DNA of 64,000 nt from Vigna angularis (taxonomy: Eukaryota; Streptophyta; Magnoliopsida; Fabales; Fabaceae): positions 30,364,825 to 30,428,824 of the forward strand of contig NC_068974.1 of assembly GCF_016808095.1 (NCBI RefSeq), in the 5' to 3' direction. Under the pieces are notes generated by a model that saw only the letters and a list, made by a program, of their open reading frames with translations, was not told the DNA's origin and did not search any database. Of this stretch, positions 51,122 to 63,203 are shown one piece after another. The stretch's first letter is position 1. Every line of letters begins with the position of its first letter. The translations under genes and the position numbers were made by a program.

Positions 51122-51861
51122 TGTATGAAGACCTAGAAAATGACATTTTAAAAGTAATAGTGATTTTAAAATGGTGAAACTTGATTATTTTAATATTAAA
51201 ATATTTTAATATAAATAGTAGTTTTGTTCTGAATCAATCTCATTATTTTAAAACACACCATCTTGTAAAATTAATTTTTCTAGAGTTCTCTAACTTCTCT
51301 CTCTCTAATTTCTTTCTCTCTACTCGTCTCATTGTAAGATTGATCATTGTAACAAATTCTTCAATTTGGACCAATTATTTTATTCCTTCGAGTAAGTTGA
51401 GTTTAAACAAATTTTTCTCATTATTGTCTGTTATATGTTGTATGTGAGTTTTCTTTCACTTGTATGCATCTTTTTAGTAATCTATATGAATCTCTGTTGT
51501 ACTAGTTAGGAGGAACTCCGCTTGTTAGGATCTTGTGAGTAGTTGGGTCAGGTTAGGAAAACTAGTCATTTTTTATGTATGTAAGTTTGATAAATTTGTT
51601 GATCTGCATATTGTTGCTCTAATGATATTAGGGATGAAATTCGATTGTTTTTAATTAATTTGGTATGATTTGAATGATTATTGTTTTTGCTGATTTATTA
51701 CTTATTGAGGGAATTAGAATATGAGCAATTGAGTTAATTGGTATGTGTTCTAATATTGAAAACTCTTTTTGACCAAAGTACTAAGAGGAGAATACCAAAT
51801 TGATAAATTGAACAAGTCTCGTTTTCCAAAATCACATAATTTCATCTACTAGTGTATGGTA

Positions 51862-52190
51862 AAACATTGAGCGGTGACAAACTGGCATTGAGCGTCAACC
51901 TTATTGCATCATCTATTGAGCACAAGTTTATACCATTAAGCGTTATATTTTGCGAATGCCCTAACGTTGGGGAGGGGGGGGGGGGGGGAATAGGACACCA
52001 TTGAGGGCAACTTTTGTAGGAACAATATCGATGAGAACTAGAGTTCTCATTGAGCGTGAGAGTTGTCAATGAGCGTCAGAGCTGTCATTAAGCGCCATAA
52101 CTATCACTGAGTGCTAGAGATGTCATTGAGTGCTAGAGGTGTCACTGAGCGCCATAGTTGTCACTGAGCGCCACTTTTTGTGGAAGGTTT
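51862..52190. repeat. Degenerate ~21-bp minisatellite (TGTCAYTGAGCGCCA type) with a G15 tract
   Basis: (A/G)TTGAGCG or CACTGAGCG words recur about 12 times, most regularly at 52050-52185. A run GGGGAG15 lies at 51969-51988, the longest G tract in the window. Confidence 0.75.
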
Positions 52191-52334
52191 GATGCTAAGT
52201 AGCACGTCTGAACATTAATTTGTATGTTGGATTTGTTCTCCTTCTTTACTTGTTTGAAATAAATATGTGATTAAATTGATGTATATTTATAATATTGTTT
52301 ATTATTAATTAAGGTGATTATTATGGTTGTGGAC

Positions 52335-52715
52335 TAGGAATGACAACGGATCAGGCCAGACACGAATAATGTCTATCCGCAATAAAAAAAATCATTTGTT
52401 ACCTACCCCGTTACTCCTAGATACCCGTTTAAAAAATATCCACAGGTATCCATGGATACTACAAATATTTAAAAAAATATATTTTATAAATTTTTCAAAT
52501 AAAATTACCAAAAAAATATAAAATAAAATATAAATTAAATTAAATATAAATTTCTTTTAATTTTGATTAAATTTAACTTCACATAATATAAATTAAATTT
52601 TATTTTAATGTTTTTGTGGTAATTGATACTCGCGAGTACAAATAAAATGCTACCCACACCCATTATAGATTTTATTCGCGGATACCCATGAGTACAAATA
52701 TTTTTGTCATGATCC
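52335..52715. mobile_element. MITE-like insertion
   Basis: The left end AGGAATGACAACGGATC and the right end (minus strand) AGGGATCATGACAAAAA are loosely inverted. Inside, TATCCACAGGTATCCATGGAT and CGCGGATACCCATGAGTAC mirror each other. It interrupts LTR copy F. No target duplication was confirmed. Confidence 0.45.
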
Positions 52716-53414
52716 CTATTGTGGACATGTATGTTAGTGGTATTGAGAGAAATTCAAGGAGAAATTTTTTGTAGTGATGATCTTAGTGTATACATTGACA
52801 TTTTGAGGGCTAGTAGGTATCCTAAACTCTAAATAACTATTCATACTCAAATAGAGGAGAATGAGTTATGTGGTGAGAGTCGCAAGAGGTCCTAGCCACT
52901 GGACAATTAGGTCCTAGGCGTGAAGGGCATTATATTACTCTTATAAGTAGTATGGTGATAATTCTTTTGTTTATGACTCTACAAAACATAAATACTACTA
53001 CGAACTCACGCCTACAGTGAAGTCCAATGTCAAATGCATGTATTCGGATAATGGAGTCTAGTGTCAACTGTTTGTGTGTATCTATATAATTTATTGTATT
53101 TAATCCATGTTTAGCTTATATTTGATGTGATTTAATTGTTTTAGAATAACTCTTTTACACACTAGTTTACTGTATCATCTCTTTTGTATTTTCTTGTGTT
53201 TGTTTGTTTCTAAAGAATGATCACTTCACACTATGAGTGATAAGTGTCAATGCATCTCGGTGGAAGGCAGTGATGTGCAAAGTAATTTTCTTCTGTTTGT
53301 AATAGTTATTTTATATAAAAGTTTTCTAAAATGCTAAGTTGTTTTAAAAAATTAATAATAAATTTATTATCTATAACTAAGAAAATATATACACTTCAAA
53401 ATGTGCATTTACAT

Positions 53415-56400
53415 TTCAATTACATTAAAATAATTTAATATTTAAAATATATAATTTTATTATTTTTATGAATTCTTAATTAAAAATATTAAAATAATAT
53501 TATATATAATATTAAAATATTATATTGTGATATTTAAAAAAAATATTTAATCATTTTGAAAGAAAGATAATTTATTTAATTATTTATTTTATTAAATAAA
53601 TAATTTATTTGTGTTTATTAAAGATTAAAATTATCTATTTAAAAAATGACAATATGAAATGATATATTCTCTTTATTACATAATAGTCTTGAAAATCAAT
53701 GTTCTATCCATAGTTGTGAAAATTAATTATCCAACTTAATTTATTGTATTTATAGGAAAGCAAAGGAAAATAATAGAGTTTTATTCTAATGGTCATGTCA
53801 TAGAATGAAATAAGAATTGAAGAAACGTATGAATAATAATTGGATGAGATGAGTTCTTCTGTACTAACCAGGGAAGTTAGGTTAAACTTTAGACAATTTA
53901 ATTTTTGTGAAATATCACAGTTTTGGAATGCTTCATCAAGTGGTTTTTGACGTGACGAAGCTTCTGCAACACGAATTTCTGATTGTTATTTTAATCAACT
54001 ACGTCAAGCAAAGCACCTGTACCTAACTATCCAAGATTTTTTATACCTTTTTACTAATATTTATAAACTTTATTTATAAACTTTTTACTAATATTTATAA
54101 ACTTTATCACCAATCTTTGCCTAAAAAATTAAACTATTAATGTTAATTCTAATTTTCGAAACATCACTTTTGTCTCTAAGTCTAACTCTATTAAGTTATT
54201 GCATAACTATCTAGTGATAATTTTATAGAGAGAAAAATACCATTAACTTTCCCTTCCAAAGGATAAATATTAGACAGAAAAAGGTTTAAAGACTAATAAA
54301 TTGAATTCTATCACAGAAGCCTATACATTACATAAATAATGGCATCCAAGCATGATCTACCATCCAAAAAAAATGTCCACAAAACTGAATTTAATAAACA
54401 AGACAGATATGATGACAGAAAACTGTACATTACAATGTGACACAATTAATATGTTGAGACTACAAATGGGAAGTATTCACCATATATGATATTTAGTAAA
54501 CATACGACTTGATTATTTATAGATAGAATCAATAATAGTCACATTCCTTAAAAATGAGAGAACACAAATAATCTATTATTTGGTGACTGTAACCATCATT
54601 AATGTAAATTCCCTCACTAGGTAAGCCTAACCTAACTTCTTGGTGAAAAATATTATATTTCCTCCAAAATTAAATAGGTAAATTATACTCAATTTTGGGT
54701 GAACAACCAAAGGACATATATACATTACCTCTTCCTTTGTTTTTTCTAATGAAAAGAATATATGTTTTTGGATTCGATGTTATTGTTGATATTCTCCATT
54801 CAACTATTCTTTAACAACAAATAAGGGATATATAATTATCATTGTGGAGGCTAGATCCAGAGATCAATTATGACAGGATCTCCATATGAATCTCTTACAC
54901 CAAGCTGGCTCCAATACACATGCTTCTTCCCATGCTATAGGTCTTGGATTTTCTTATGGACATCCAACAAGAACACATGCAAGTGCATACACAAAATATC
55001 AAACATGAAATTTCATATACTTTAAATATTGGTTAATACTCTCAGTCAACTTTACTTTACACTACCATATCAAACTGCATGTTTATAATGTTTAATACAT
55101 CTAAGACTAATTGTGTATTAAGATAATATTTTACCATTCAATAATTTGATTTGTATTTAATAAAGAGTTATCAGGTAAACTGGTATATCTTTTTTTAACA
55201 GAAGCGTCCAATATCTTGATCATTTAAGAATGGTGCACCCCATTCAAAGAAAATGATATTCCCAGAAAGTAAAATAGGTAAGATTTGACAATCCCGGTTC
55301 ACCTTTATCTCTAGAAATATCTCACAGTCAATCCTTAGCCTTAAGGTATACAAACAAACAGTTGATACCATTCAGAGAAATTCCTTTCTACTAATCACTA
55401 CATTCATTGAAATACCTTTCTACTAATCACTACATTCATTGAACATCTTCATGCTTCACCTTGTAAACTGTCCATATACCACCACCATTTCATAATCTGA
55501 TAACCTACCAGAAAGGCAATAATATTTCCTAATCTCCTATATGCCTTAATTAAGTCAATTACACAACGAATGATTTGGTGGTAAAAATGAAAGGGAGAGA
55601 GTGATAATAAGTAGTAGATTCAAGTCCCTCCACTAACATAATAACAACTATTAGAGGGAACCGGAGAGGAGAGAGGAGATGGTTTTTCTCAAACCTTGTT
55701 TTTTTAGTATTTAGGTTTCATCTAATTTTTGCTTCCTATAAAATTTTGGAGGGATTTGCTGGGAGAGGGGAGATGATTTAAAAAATTTTAAGTTTACTGA
55801 CAAAAATAATTTTATTTAAGCTTGGAATCCAAAATTATAAAGTATGAAAATAAATAAATTTTTAAAATATCTCTCCTTCCCTTGTAAACCAAAGAAAAAG
55901 TGGACAACCTAGTATCTCCTCTCCCTTCCATTAAAGTGTCTGAACCAAACAAATGTCTTTTCATATACGCACACTAAGAGAATAAAGTTTTATTAGAGTG
56001 CAGTTAGGGAGTTTGTTATTGTTAGTGTCCAATATTATAAATAAGAGCACACTTATGAATTCAATGGTTTACTCCTGAGTATGCTCTCTATTTGGCTTAA
56101 GCCTATGATACACTTCTCATCCTCTGATTACCAACACACATTAGTCGAAGTGGTACACGGGAACTTGCCATCTGAGTTAAGACTTTAGCAGTACAGTACC
56201 ATTCCTTATAAAGGTAGCTGGTTTAAGGCGTAGAAAATAGAATTTTTTGAAAAGAAAATAACTATCAAGTCCCACTATTCATTGTTGGCCATTTTTTTCT
56301 GGGCCAATTACTCTGATCTCCCTATAAACTAGTTATAATTACACTGTTCTCTTGTTTGAGAATTTACACTCGTATCTGCTATAGCTTGGTGGTTATGATG

Positions 56401-57000
56401 GTCATACTAAATTACCAGTTTTGACAACTTTGTATGAATATGCAGTCACATGCTAATCTTAGTTCCAATTCTTATACCACCATATTTCACTTTCATTCCC
56501 TACTTTTAAGGGGAAAGAAAACTAGTAGATTTTAACCTATTAGAAACAGTTGCCATTTTTCAGTTTGACACTCATTTCTCCCACCATAATCTAAAAAACA
56601 ATACCCGCTATTCACCTCTGTTCTAGGTTTCATGCGAACGCCCTGGCTAGCTAACCAGAAAATATTGGTAGAAGGAGAATACTTTGGTTGATCTTTATTA
56701 CTTAGTTCATTTAATTGAAGAGGAATTGCATACAAAATGACCTAGTTCATAGCAAGACATGTAATGTAGCAAAGAAGTTATTGCAATTATGCCAAACAGT
56801 TAAATTTTGGACATATATTGGACTCTCTTTTTCACAAATACAGCATCACTACACTCTCTCATTCCCAAAGAAAATAAAGTATAATTCAATTCCAGAAGAT
56901 TAAAAAATCAAGCACGGATTGTGCTTTGTATTAATGCTTCATTTAAACATAGTCAAATCAATGAAATCTACAGAGAAACGGGAATCCATATCAAGTTGTA
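53415..57000. other. Intergenic DNA, mostly AT-rich
   Basis: No supported gene. 55620-55970 contains a loose inverted pair of GGAGAGGAGA(GA)GGAGAT blocks and may be a MITE. 54830-54960 has more balanced composition and, on the minus strand, a short exon-like peptide (GKKHVYWSQLGVRDSYGDP), too short and broken to call. Confidence 0.5.
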
Positions 57001-57306
57001 ACCTATAAATTGTCAAGATTCATGAATTACAAAGAAAATGCAAGGAGAGAGAAGATATTAAAATTCTTAATCAAAACTAGTATTTGTAACTTGTAAGTTT
57101 ATATTCCAGGATGACAAATTCAATCCGGATCAGATCAATGAATTGGTAACAAAGGGATGCTTCTCACATAACATCCTTGGAGGAAGAAACTTACCTTGCC
57201 TCCTCTACAGATATAGCACTGGCTATGACACTGGTGCAACAGCATTGCAGATGAGGATCATGAAAAATACTTTCTGAAGCTCACTACCAACTACAGTTCA
57301 CTATAA
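57001..57306 (-). other. Metalloprotease 3'UTR region
   Basis: Downstream of the TAA at 57309-57307 on the minus strand. The polyadenylation site is not fixed. Confidence 0.4.
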
Positions 57307-58653
57307 TTACAACAAGTCTTTGATAAATTCAAGGTTCAGGGTATCACGAACAATAAGGAATAACCCCAGAATTATAACAAGCATAATTCCAGAAGACATA
57401 ATAGTTTGCTCCACTTCCAATGGTAACTTTCTCCCACCCCTGGCAGCCTCAACGAGGATCAGTGCTAATGTGCCTCCATCTAAAGCAGGCAAAGGAAGAA
57501 GGTTTATAACCGCAAGGTTAATGTTGAGTATTGCAGCAAACTGGAAGAGACCATCGATATTCGACCGTGCCACCTCAGCACCAACAGCAATAATGGCCAC
57601 AGGACCTGAAACCTTACTAGCTGACTGTGAGAAGTTTAAGAATGTTTGTTTTAACCCATCTAAAACATTAGATGATAGACCCCAAAACTCTTTCCAAGTA
57701 AACTCTACCGCCTCCCCCAAATTTTTTGGCTTAACTTTACCTATTTTCACGTTAGGGGCCAGCTGCACTCCAATTTTCCCAGTTCCATCATAATTCTCAT
57801 CTGGGGTGACCTTTACATCAAAATTCTGCCCCCCTCTTTTAATCTTGAGCAAAACATACCTCTTAGGGTTCCTCTTGATGATCTCAACAACTTCAGAAAC
57901 TGCACTAGGACCTGGTTTAGCAAACTCACTACCATTAACCTCAAGGATCACATCTCCGGCAAGCAATCCATCCCTGGAAGCAGCTGAAAAGGGTCTAACA
58001 TCAGGCACACTCACCCCAGGAAAGACCTCTTGCTCAGGCAAGCCAACAGACAGGACTTGGGCAAAGATAATAAGAAATGCAAAAATAATGTTAGCAACAA
58101 CACCAGCTGAAACAACAATCACCCTATCCAATATTGGTCTGTTCTTAAGCAAGTTCGCATCATCAACAGGAATATCACTCTCTGGATCATTATCAGGGAA
58201 CCCCACAAAGCCCCCTAGAGGAAAAGCCCTGATGGAATATTCTACATTTTTGGCATTAAACTTCGCTAAAATTGGACCAAACCCTACAGCAAACTTACTC
58301 ACATGAATGCCTTGGAGATAAGCAGCAAGAAAGTGACCACTCTCATGCACAACAATGATGGCTGTCAACACTGCAGCAGCCTCAAGCACAGACTGAGGCC
58401 CCTCAAAGTTCCCATAGTCAAATCCAGCAATAGACAAAGTCCTAAAATCCAACCTGTTCCTGCTGTTTCCATGCAAAAACTGCTTTTTGAACGCGAAGTT
58501 CACGCTGGGGGAGGCAAAAGAAGGGGAAAGAAGTGGTTTTGGGAAATGGGTTTTGAGCCTGTGCCAAGATTCTGAAATGGGTGACTTGGAATTGGCCAAT
58601 CTAATTATGGAACTGGAATGTAAAAGTGGAGAGGGAGAGAGGTTTACGACCAT
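57307..58653 (-). CDS. ARASP: Chloroplast site-2 membrane metalloprotease, ARASP/RseP family (M50), intronless
   Basis: 448 residues in one exon. The start is the ATG at 58653-58651, in a GCCATGG context; a longer frame to 58674 would need a GTG start and is rejected. M50 proteases cut substrates inside the membrane; ARASP homologues act in plastid membranes and are needed for chloroplast development. Visible: a Ser-rich, acid-poor N-terminus (about 1-75) typical of a transit peptide; a first membrane helix with zinc-binding HESGH at 103-107; AVGFGPILAKF and FPLGGFVGFP after it; a second hydrophobic span (VIVVSAGVVANIIFAFLIIF, about 179-198); a PDZ domain (about 215-290, with DGLLAGDVILEVNG); then LAVINLLPLPALDGG at 380-394, where LDG supplies the third zinc ligand; and a last helix (about 420-437). 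All catalytic residues are present. It is one gene copy, intact. It resembles Arabidopsis At2g32480/At1g05140; the symbol is by homology. Confidence 0.95.
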   Translation of the reverse strand: MVVNLSPSPLLHSSSIIRLANSKSPISESWHRLKTHFPKPLLSPSFASPSVNFAFKKQFLHGNSRNRLDFRTLSIAGFDYGNFEGPQSVLEAAAVLTAIIVVHESGHFLAAYLQGIHVSKFAVGFGPILAKFNAKNVEYSIRAFPLGGFVGFPDNDPESDIPVDDANLLKNRPILDRVIVVSAGVVANIIFAFLIIFAQVLSVGLPEQEVFPGVSVPDVRPFSAASRDGLLAGDVILEVNGSEFAKPGPSAVSEVVEIIKRNPKRYVLLKIKRGGQNFDVKVTPDENYDGTGKIGVQLAPNVKIGKVKPKNLGEAVEFTWKEFWGLSSNVLDGLKQTFLNFSQSASKVSGPVAIIAVGAEVARSNIDGLFQFAAILNINLAVINLLPLPALDGGTLALILVEAARGGRKLPLEVEQTIMSSGIMLVIILGLFLIVRDTLNLEFIKDLL

Positions 58654-58950
58654 GGCTTCTGTGAATTTGAACACTTGCAGGGTGTGAGAAGGGTGGACAA
58701 CATTGAAAGTGGAGTTGGATAATTCATTATGTTATTTTTTATTTTTTATTTTATTTTTCTTGCTTTGGACCTGTGGAGGTGAAGTGAGGGACATGTCTTC
58801 CTCTTATTTCCACAAGTTGTGGTGTATGTTAATGTTCTCAATTCTCATTATCCTTTTTTTTATTTTTTTCTGTGAAGCCGAAGAACTACACAAATTTAGG
58901 GTGTTTCTATTAACACCCCCAATATGCTATTGAAACCTTCTGTCTTTTCA
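58654..58950 (-). promoter_or_regulatory. Metalloprotease upstream region
   Basis: Immediately upstream of the ATG on the minus strand. A/T-rich blocks at 58730-58760 and 58850-58875 could include promoter elements; no clear TATA box or start site can be fixed. Confidence 0.35.
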
Positions 58951-59330
58951 TAATTTTACTTTTTCTTTAAGGAAAATATTACTCCTTGTCACTTTGTATA
59001 ACAAAACCCAAGGATGATTTTGTTGAAATATGGATGTGATAATATATAAATAAAAACTAAATTTATCGAGAAATATATATTTAATTGTATATTTTAACAT
59101 GATTATGTTTATATTATAATGTTTCATGTTTTTAATACTATATTGGTTGTGGAAAATTCTAAATTTAATGGTTTGACCACAACTAAATTGAGATTCCAAC
59201 TATATTATAAAAAAATTAATTATGTTTGTAATTCATAAGTTTAGATATGAAATTGAATTTTATTTCTCTTTCAAGATATATTTGGTTTTCAAATTTTATA
59301 AATAAATGGATATAGTTTATAATTCAATAA
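58951..59330. other. AT-rich intergenic DNA
   Basis: Nothing recognised. Confidence 0.6.
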
Positions 59331-61575
59331 TGTCAGAATCATTAAATTCAGTAGAGAAGTGGAAGTCAGGTGTAGGCGTAAGGATTTTAGAAACTTAGAA
59401 AGTGAAAGACAAATGTGCGTAGCTGAGTGGTCGATCGGTTTTGACGGTGGTATATAAAGGAACTTTTCAAAATTTTGTGCCACTCTCCTCTGCATGCACT
59501 TCTTCTATCTAAGTTCCCGAGTCCTTTTCTCCTCCTTCTGTCTACAATTCTCTTTCTTCTCTCTACAAATTCTCACTTCTTCTTCTTCTTCTTCTGATCA
59601 TCAATCAGATAGTGTTGGGTAATCAGAGTGTTAAAACTCTTCCATCCTCACCGATCAAATTCAAGTATGGAGCCGATAAGTTCATTCTCTTCCTAAGAAA
59701 CCTGTTTTCGGGCACATGCAAGTCAAATTTTTGGTTTCATGTGTTCATCGGTTTCATCTTCACAAAATTCTGATCATGTTTTGGTCTGATGATGGATTTT
59801 CTTTCTTGATCGGTGGATTTTAAGTGTTATAGAAAGTTCTGGTTTTGAGGAAACAAATTCTATTGTGAGCTGAGTTGTTGTTCGGTTAAAAAGGTAAGGG
59901 AAACTAGTAATTTAATTATGTTTGTTTATGTTTGAAATTGTTGGTTGAACGAGTGCATGTATGAATAATTGGATGATTTACTGGATTTGTGTTTAAATGA
60001 TGTGTATAGTAGAAACCTGTGAACGAGTTGGGTTTTCCGCATTATAGCGTTCGGTCTATTATGTTATGAAAGTGATTGGTAGAAATCGGCTATGGGATTC
60101 TTTTGATGGACGTTATTATGGTTTAGGTATATTTAAATAGGTTTGAATTGATTTATAATTCGAAAGTGGAGAATTAGATATTGGCAAAGATATTCTGATT
60201 TGGTTAAGTTACGCATTGTTCATAATTTTGTAGAAGTTATACAGATTCGTGTAGAATGCCGAGTGGTTACTGTTGACCGCTCGGTTATTATCTGGAGTTG
60301 GTCTCCTCGGAGTCCTACCAGTTCATGACTGATCGATATTAGAAGGGTGGGTTTCCTAACGTAGCGCTCGGTCTTATACTAGTATTCGGTTTTTAATAGT
60401 GTTCGGCTTAAGTTAGTAATATTCGGCATAAGCTAATAGAGTGCGGCCTAAGCTAATAGTATTCGACCTATTTCAATAGTGTTCAGCCTAAGCCAATAGT
60501 GTTCGGCCTAAGCCAATGGCGTTCGATCTAAGCCAATAATGTTAGTTCTAAATCATAAGTGCTCGGTATAAGTTCAAATGTTTGATTCCTACTTGAGTCT
60601 TACTCTTTAAATGACCGTTCGGTCATGTTCGTATGTAGGGAAAGTTTCTTCCATTCGGTCTTGTTCATAGATTATGTTGATCTTTTCGTTTGGTCTCCGA
60701 CGTTCACAGAGTTCTCGGTTTTATGAGTAAAGATATGATTGTTGAATGAAATTATATGTTATATAATGATGATGGTGTTTTAAGTAACGTGGAAGAGAAT
60801 TCCTAGGAGGAATATCTCAAGAATGGTTATGGAATTGTCGAGTATGAATGTGGTTATTGCTAAACTGACGTTTATCCTGATATTCTGTGATTACTCATTC
60901 TCACGTAGAGAGCAGTAACTCATGTGTGAGAATGGCAGGAGGTCCTAGTCCATAAGTGTAACTTAGGCGAGGTATAACAGGCTAACCCCGGTGGCAACTG
61001 TTGAGGGCATCTCAGCTACTACACCATCCGGGTGCAAAAACGTCGTAGCTACACAATTCATACAGTCCGGATAGTCAGAGTAAGAGTGGTCGTTCATTGC
61101 ATATATTAGATGTTCGGTCATTGCTGGAAATATATGTTGGTTGTTGCATGATTGGCTTTTGCTTACTCTTGTATTTGTTTGAATTATATGTTTTATTGGA
61201 TTAATTAAATTACTCTAACTTATCCTACTTTTCCTGTCTTGTCCTATGTTTTCTGTTCGGTCGTCTTCTCCTATTGTAATGATCATCCTATGGATGTGAG
61301 CAGATGGTGATGATTGTTTGTTGGAGCAGGCTTTGGAAGACGTTAAACCTGCACTCTAGTTAGGACCATTCAGTCATCAGATTTAGTATTTACATTTTGT
61401 AAACCGTTCGGTTTATATAGGGTGTTGTATAACCGATCGGTTTGTTCATATGTTTTGTGTAGTAGCTATTTTCTTAAAGTTTAAAATACTTTAACATCTC
61501 ATGAATAACTGGTCTATTATATTATTATATGTAATAGAACTATAATATAGTTTATACTATATTTTGGGTGTTACA
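59331..61575 (+). mobile_element. Long solo LTR, copy D, with perfect target duplication
   Basis: 2245 bp, starts TGTCAGAATCATTAAATTC, ends GGGTGTTACA. The 5-bp AATAA occurs exactly on both sides (59326-59330 and 61576-61580). A TATA box (GTATATAAAGG, about 59450) is followed by a CT-rich leader (59480-59600), AAGGTAAGGGAAACTA (59891-59906), a ~22-bp GTTCGGCCTAAGCCAATA minisatellite (60368-60575), the stem-loop block (60896-60955), the hairpin CATCC-TAT-GGATG and GAGCAGATG (61284-61306), and AACCGTTCGG/ACCGATCGGT motifs near the end. No open frame; the full element was lost by LTR recombination. Confidence 0.88.
60368..60575 (+). repeat. ~22-bp minisatellite inside LTR D
   Basis: About nine degenerate copies of AGTGTTCGGCCTAAGCCAAT. 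Related CCGAACAC words are scattered in LTRs A and B at the matching place. Confidence 0.8.
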
Positions 61576-63203
61576 AATAACGTTAAATTGTTAAATTATT
61601 TTTAATTGTTAATGACATTTCAAGTTAATGTTTAAGTTGAAATGTTTCAAATTGTATAAATAACTTCAATATTATTCTAAATATTTAACAAAAGTAATAC
61701 AATTAGATTAAATTTATTCAATGTTTAAGTTTGATGATCAAACTTTATAAATGAATTAATATAATTTTTAATATAGTGATGTTAAATTTTTCTTTACATA
61801 TTAATAACATTAGCTAAATTGAAATATCTCAAATAATATAAGTTTGGTATGTAATTCAACATGAAAAAAAAATAATACATTTAGATTATAATAAATATAT
61901 CTATTCTTTTTTAAAATTTAATAAACAACCTCCGAATTTAGAACATGGACAAGTTTTATTTTTGGATTAAAAATTAAAAACATGATTAAATAACATTTTA
62001 AATTAATGTAGTATTGTACCTTATAATCTATAAACTAATCATTAGTTTTAAATCTTCAAAATAATATAAAAATCTAAACCAAATTTGTGATGAAAGTACT
62101 AATCTCATCTCTACAATAATTAAATCAAACATCAATATTTGTTGGTTTTATCGTAGTATAAAATATACGAATGAAATTACTTAATGTCTTTCTTGCTAAA
62201 TATTTTTTTGTTGACATTACCTTTTTCTAATTTCGCATAAAACATCAATGAAATTTGTGCAAACACAAGTATTAATATGTATCCTAATTAAACATAACAT
62301 AAAGCAAAACTCACATACAAATAAAACGTTAAAATTTGCAAAGTTCTCTACTATAAGTTATATCTTTGATAAAGTCAATTTTACACACCATCGTAAAAAC
62401 TATCACAAATCATGCAAAAGATATCAAAAGAAGGGCTAAAAACTATCATTTATATGAAAGTAATTCTTCTATCTACTTAATAAATTGCCTCCCAAATAAT
62501 CTAATATTTTCCAAACCAACTTAATTAGTTATATAAGATAATAAAAAGATAAACAAATATATAAGTCAAAATGAAATTAACATAAAACCAACTTACCTTA
62601 AAGCAATTAATTGAATACATATTTAAAATTATCCCCTAAGAAGTTATTATATTTTCCAAAACAACTTATTTAACCCCATAAGAGAATAAAAAAATAATAA
62701 TTAAAACAGATGTATAGATAGCTAACACAAAAGTAAATCACTTAGTAGAATTCAACACAATTTTGAAGATCAAGTTACAATTTACAACAATTGAAAATAA
62801 AAATAAAAATGTAACGGTTTGACTCTAACTAAATAGAAATCGAAACCATCAATAAAATCAATACTACTACTAATAATTACATAGTACTAAATAATATATT
62901 ATCATAACTTATAACCCTATAAATTAAAATAAAAACATCATGACTTTAAATCTTCAAAATAAATATAAAATTTAAAATCAAATTTATCATTATAGTTATA
63001 TTTAAATTTTAATACATTATAAATATACATTAAAAAAGAATACGTTTACGTATAATATAACATAACATGAATTTATTAAAAAAATAAACAAGACAAATCT
63101 ATATACATTAATTTAAGGCTAAATTGTATTTTTTTATTTAAAAAATATTATAATAATCGATAAATTAATTTATATTGATTTTATAAATCTTATTAAATAT
63201 GTA
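61576..63203. other. AT-rich intergenic DNA
   Basis: Nothing recognised beyond the right AATAA duplication. Confidence 0.6.

Larger units (their letters stand above)
51122..53414 (+). mobile_element. Long LTR copy F, with a nested insertion
   Basis: Starts TGTATGAAGACCTAG and repeats the F' pattern, so F may have inserted into F'. It continues through a TGAGCG minisatellite (about 51862-52190), a probable MITE (52335-52715), the stem-loop block (52845-52880) with AGGTCCTAG, and the hairpin ATCACT...AGTGAT (53220-53241). Its 3' end is uncertain; 53414 (TTTACA) is a guess. Confidence 0.55.

Noticed and set aside
58654..58674. Seven-residue N-terminal extension of the metalloprotease
   Set aside because: Needs a GTG start; the ATG at 58653 is in a strong GCCATGG context.
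57320..58687. Several plus-strand frames opposite the metalloprotease
   Set aside because: Antisense shadows of a conserved, complete gene.
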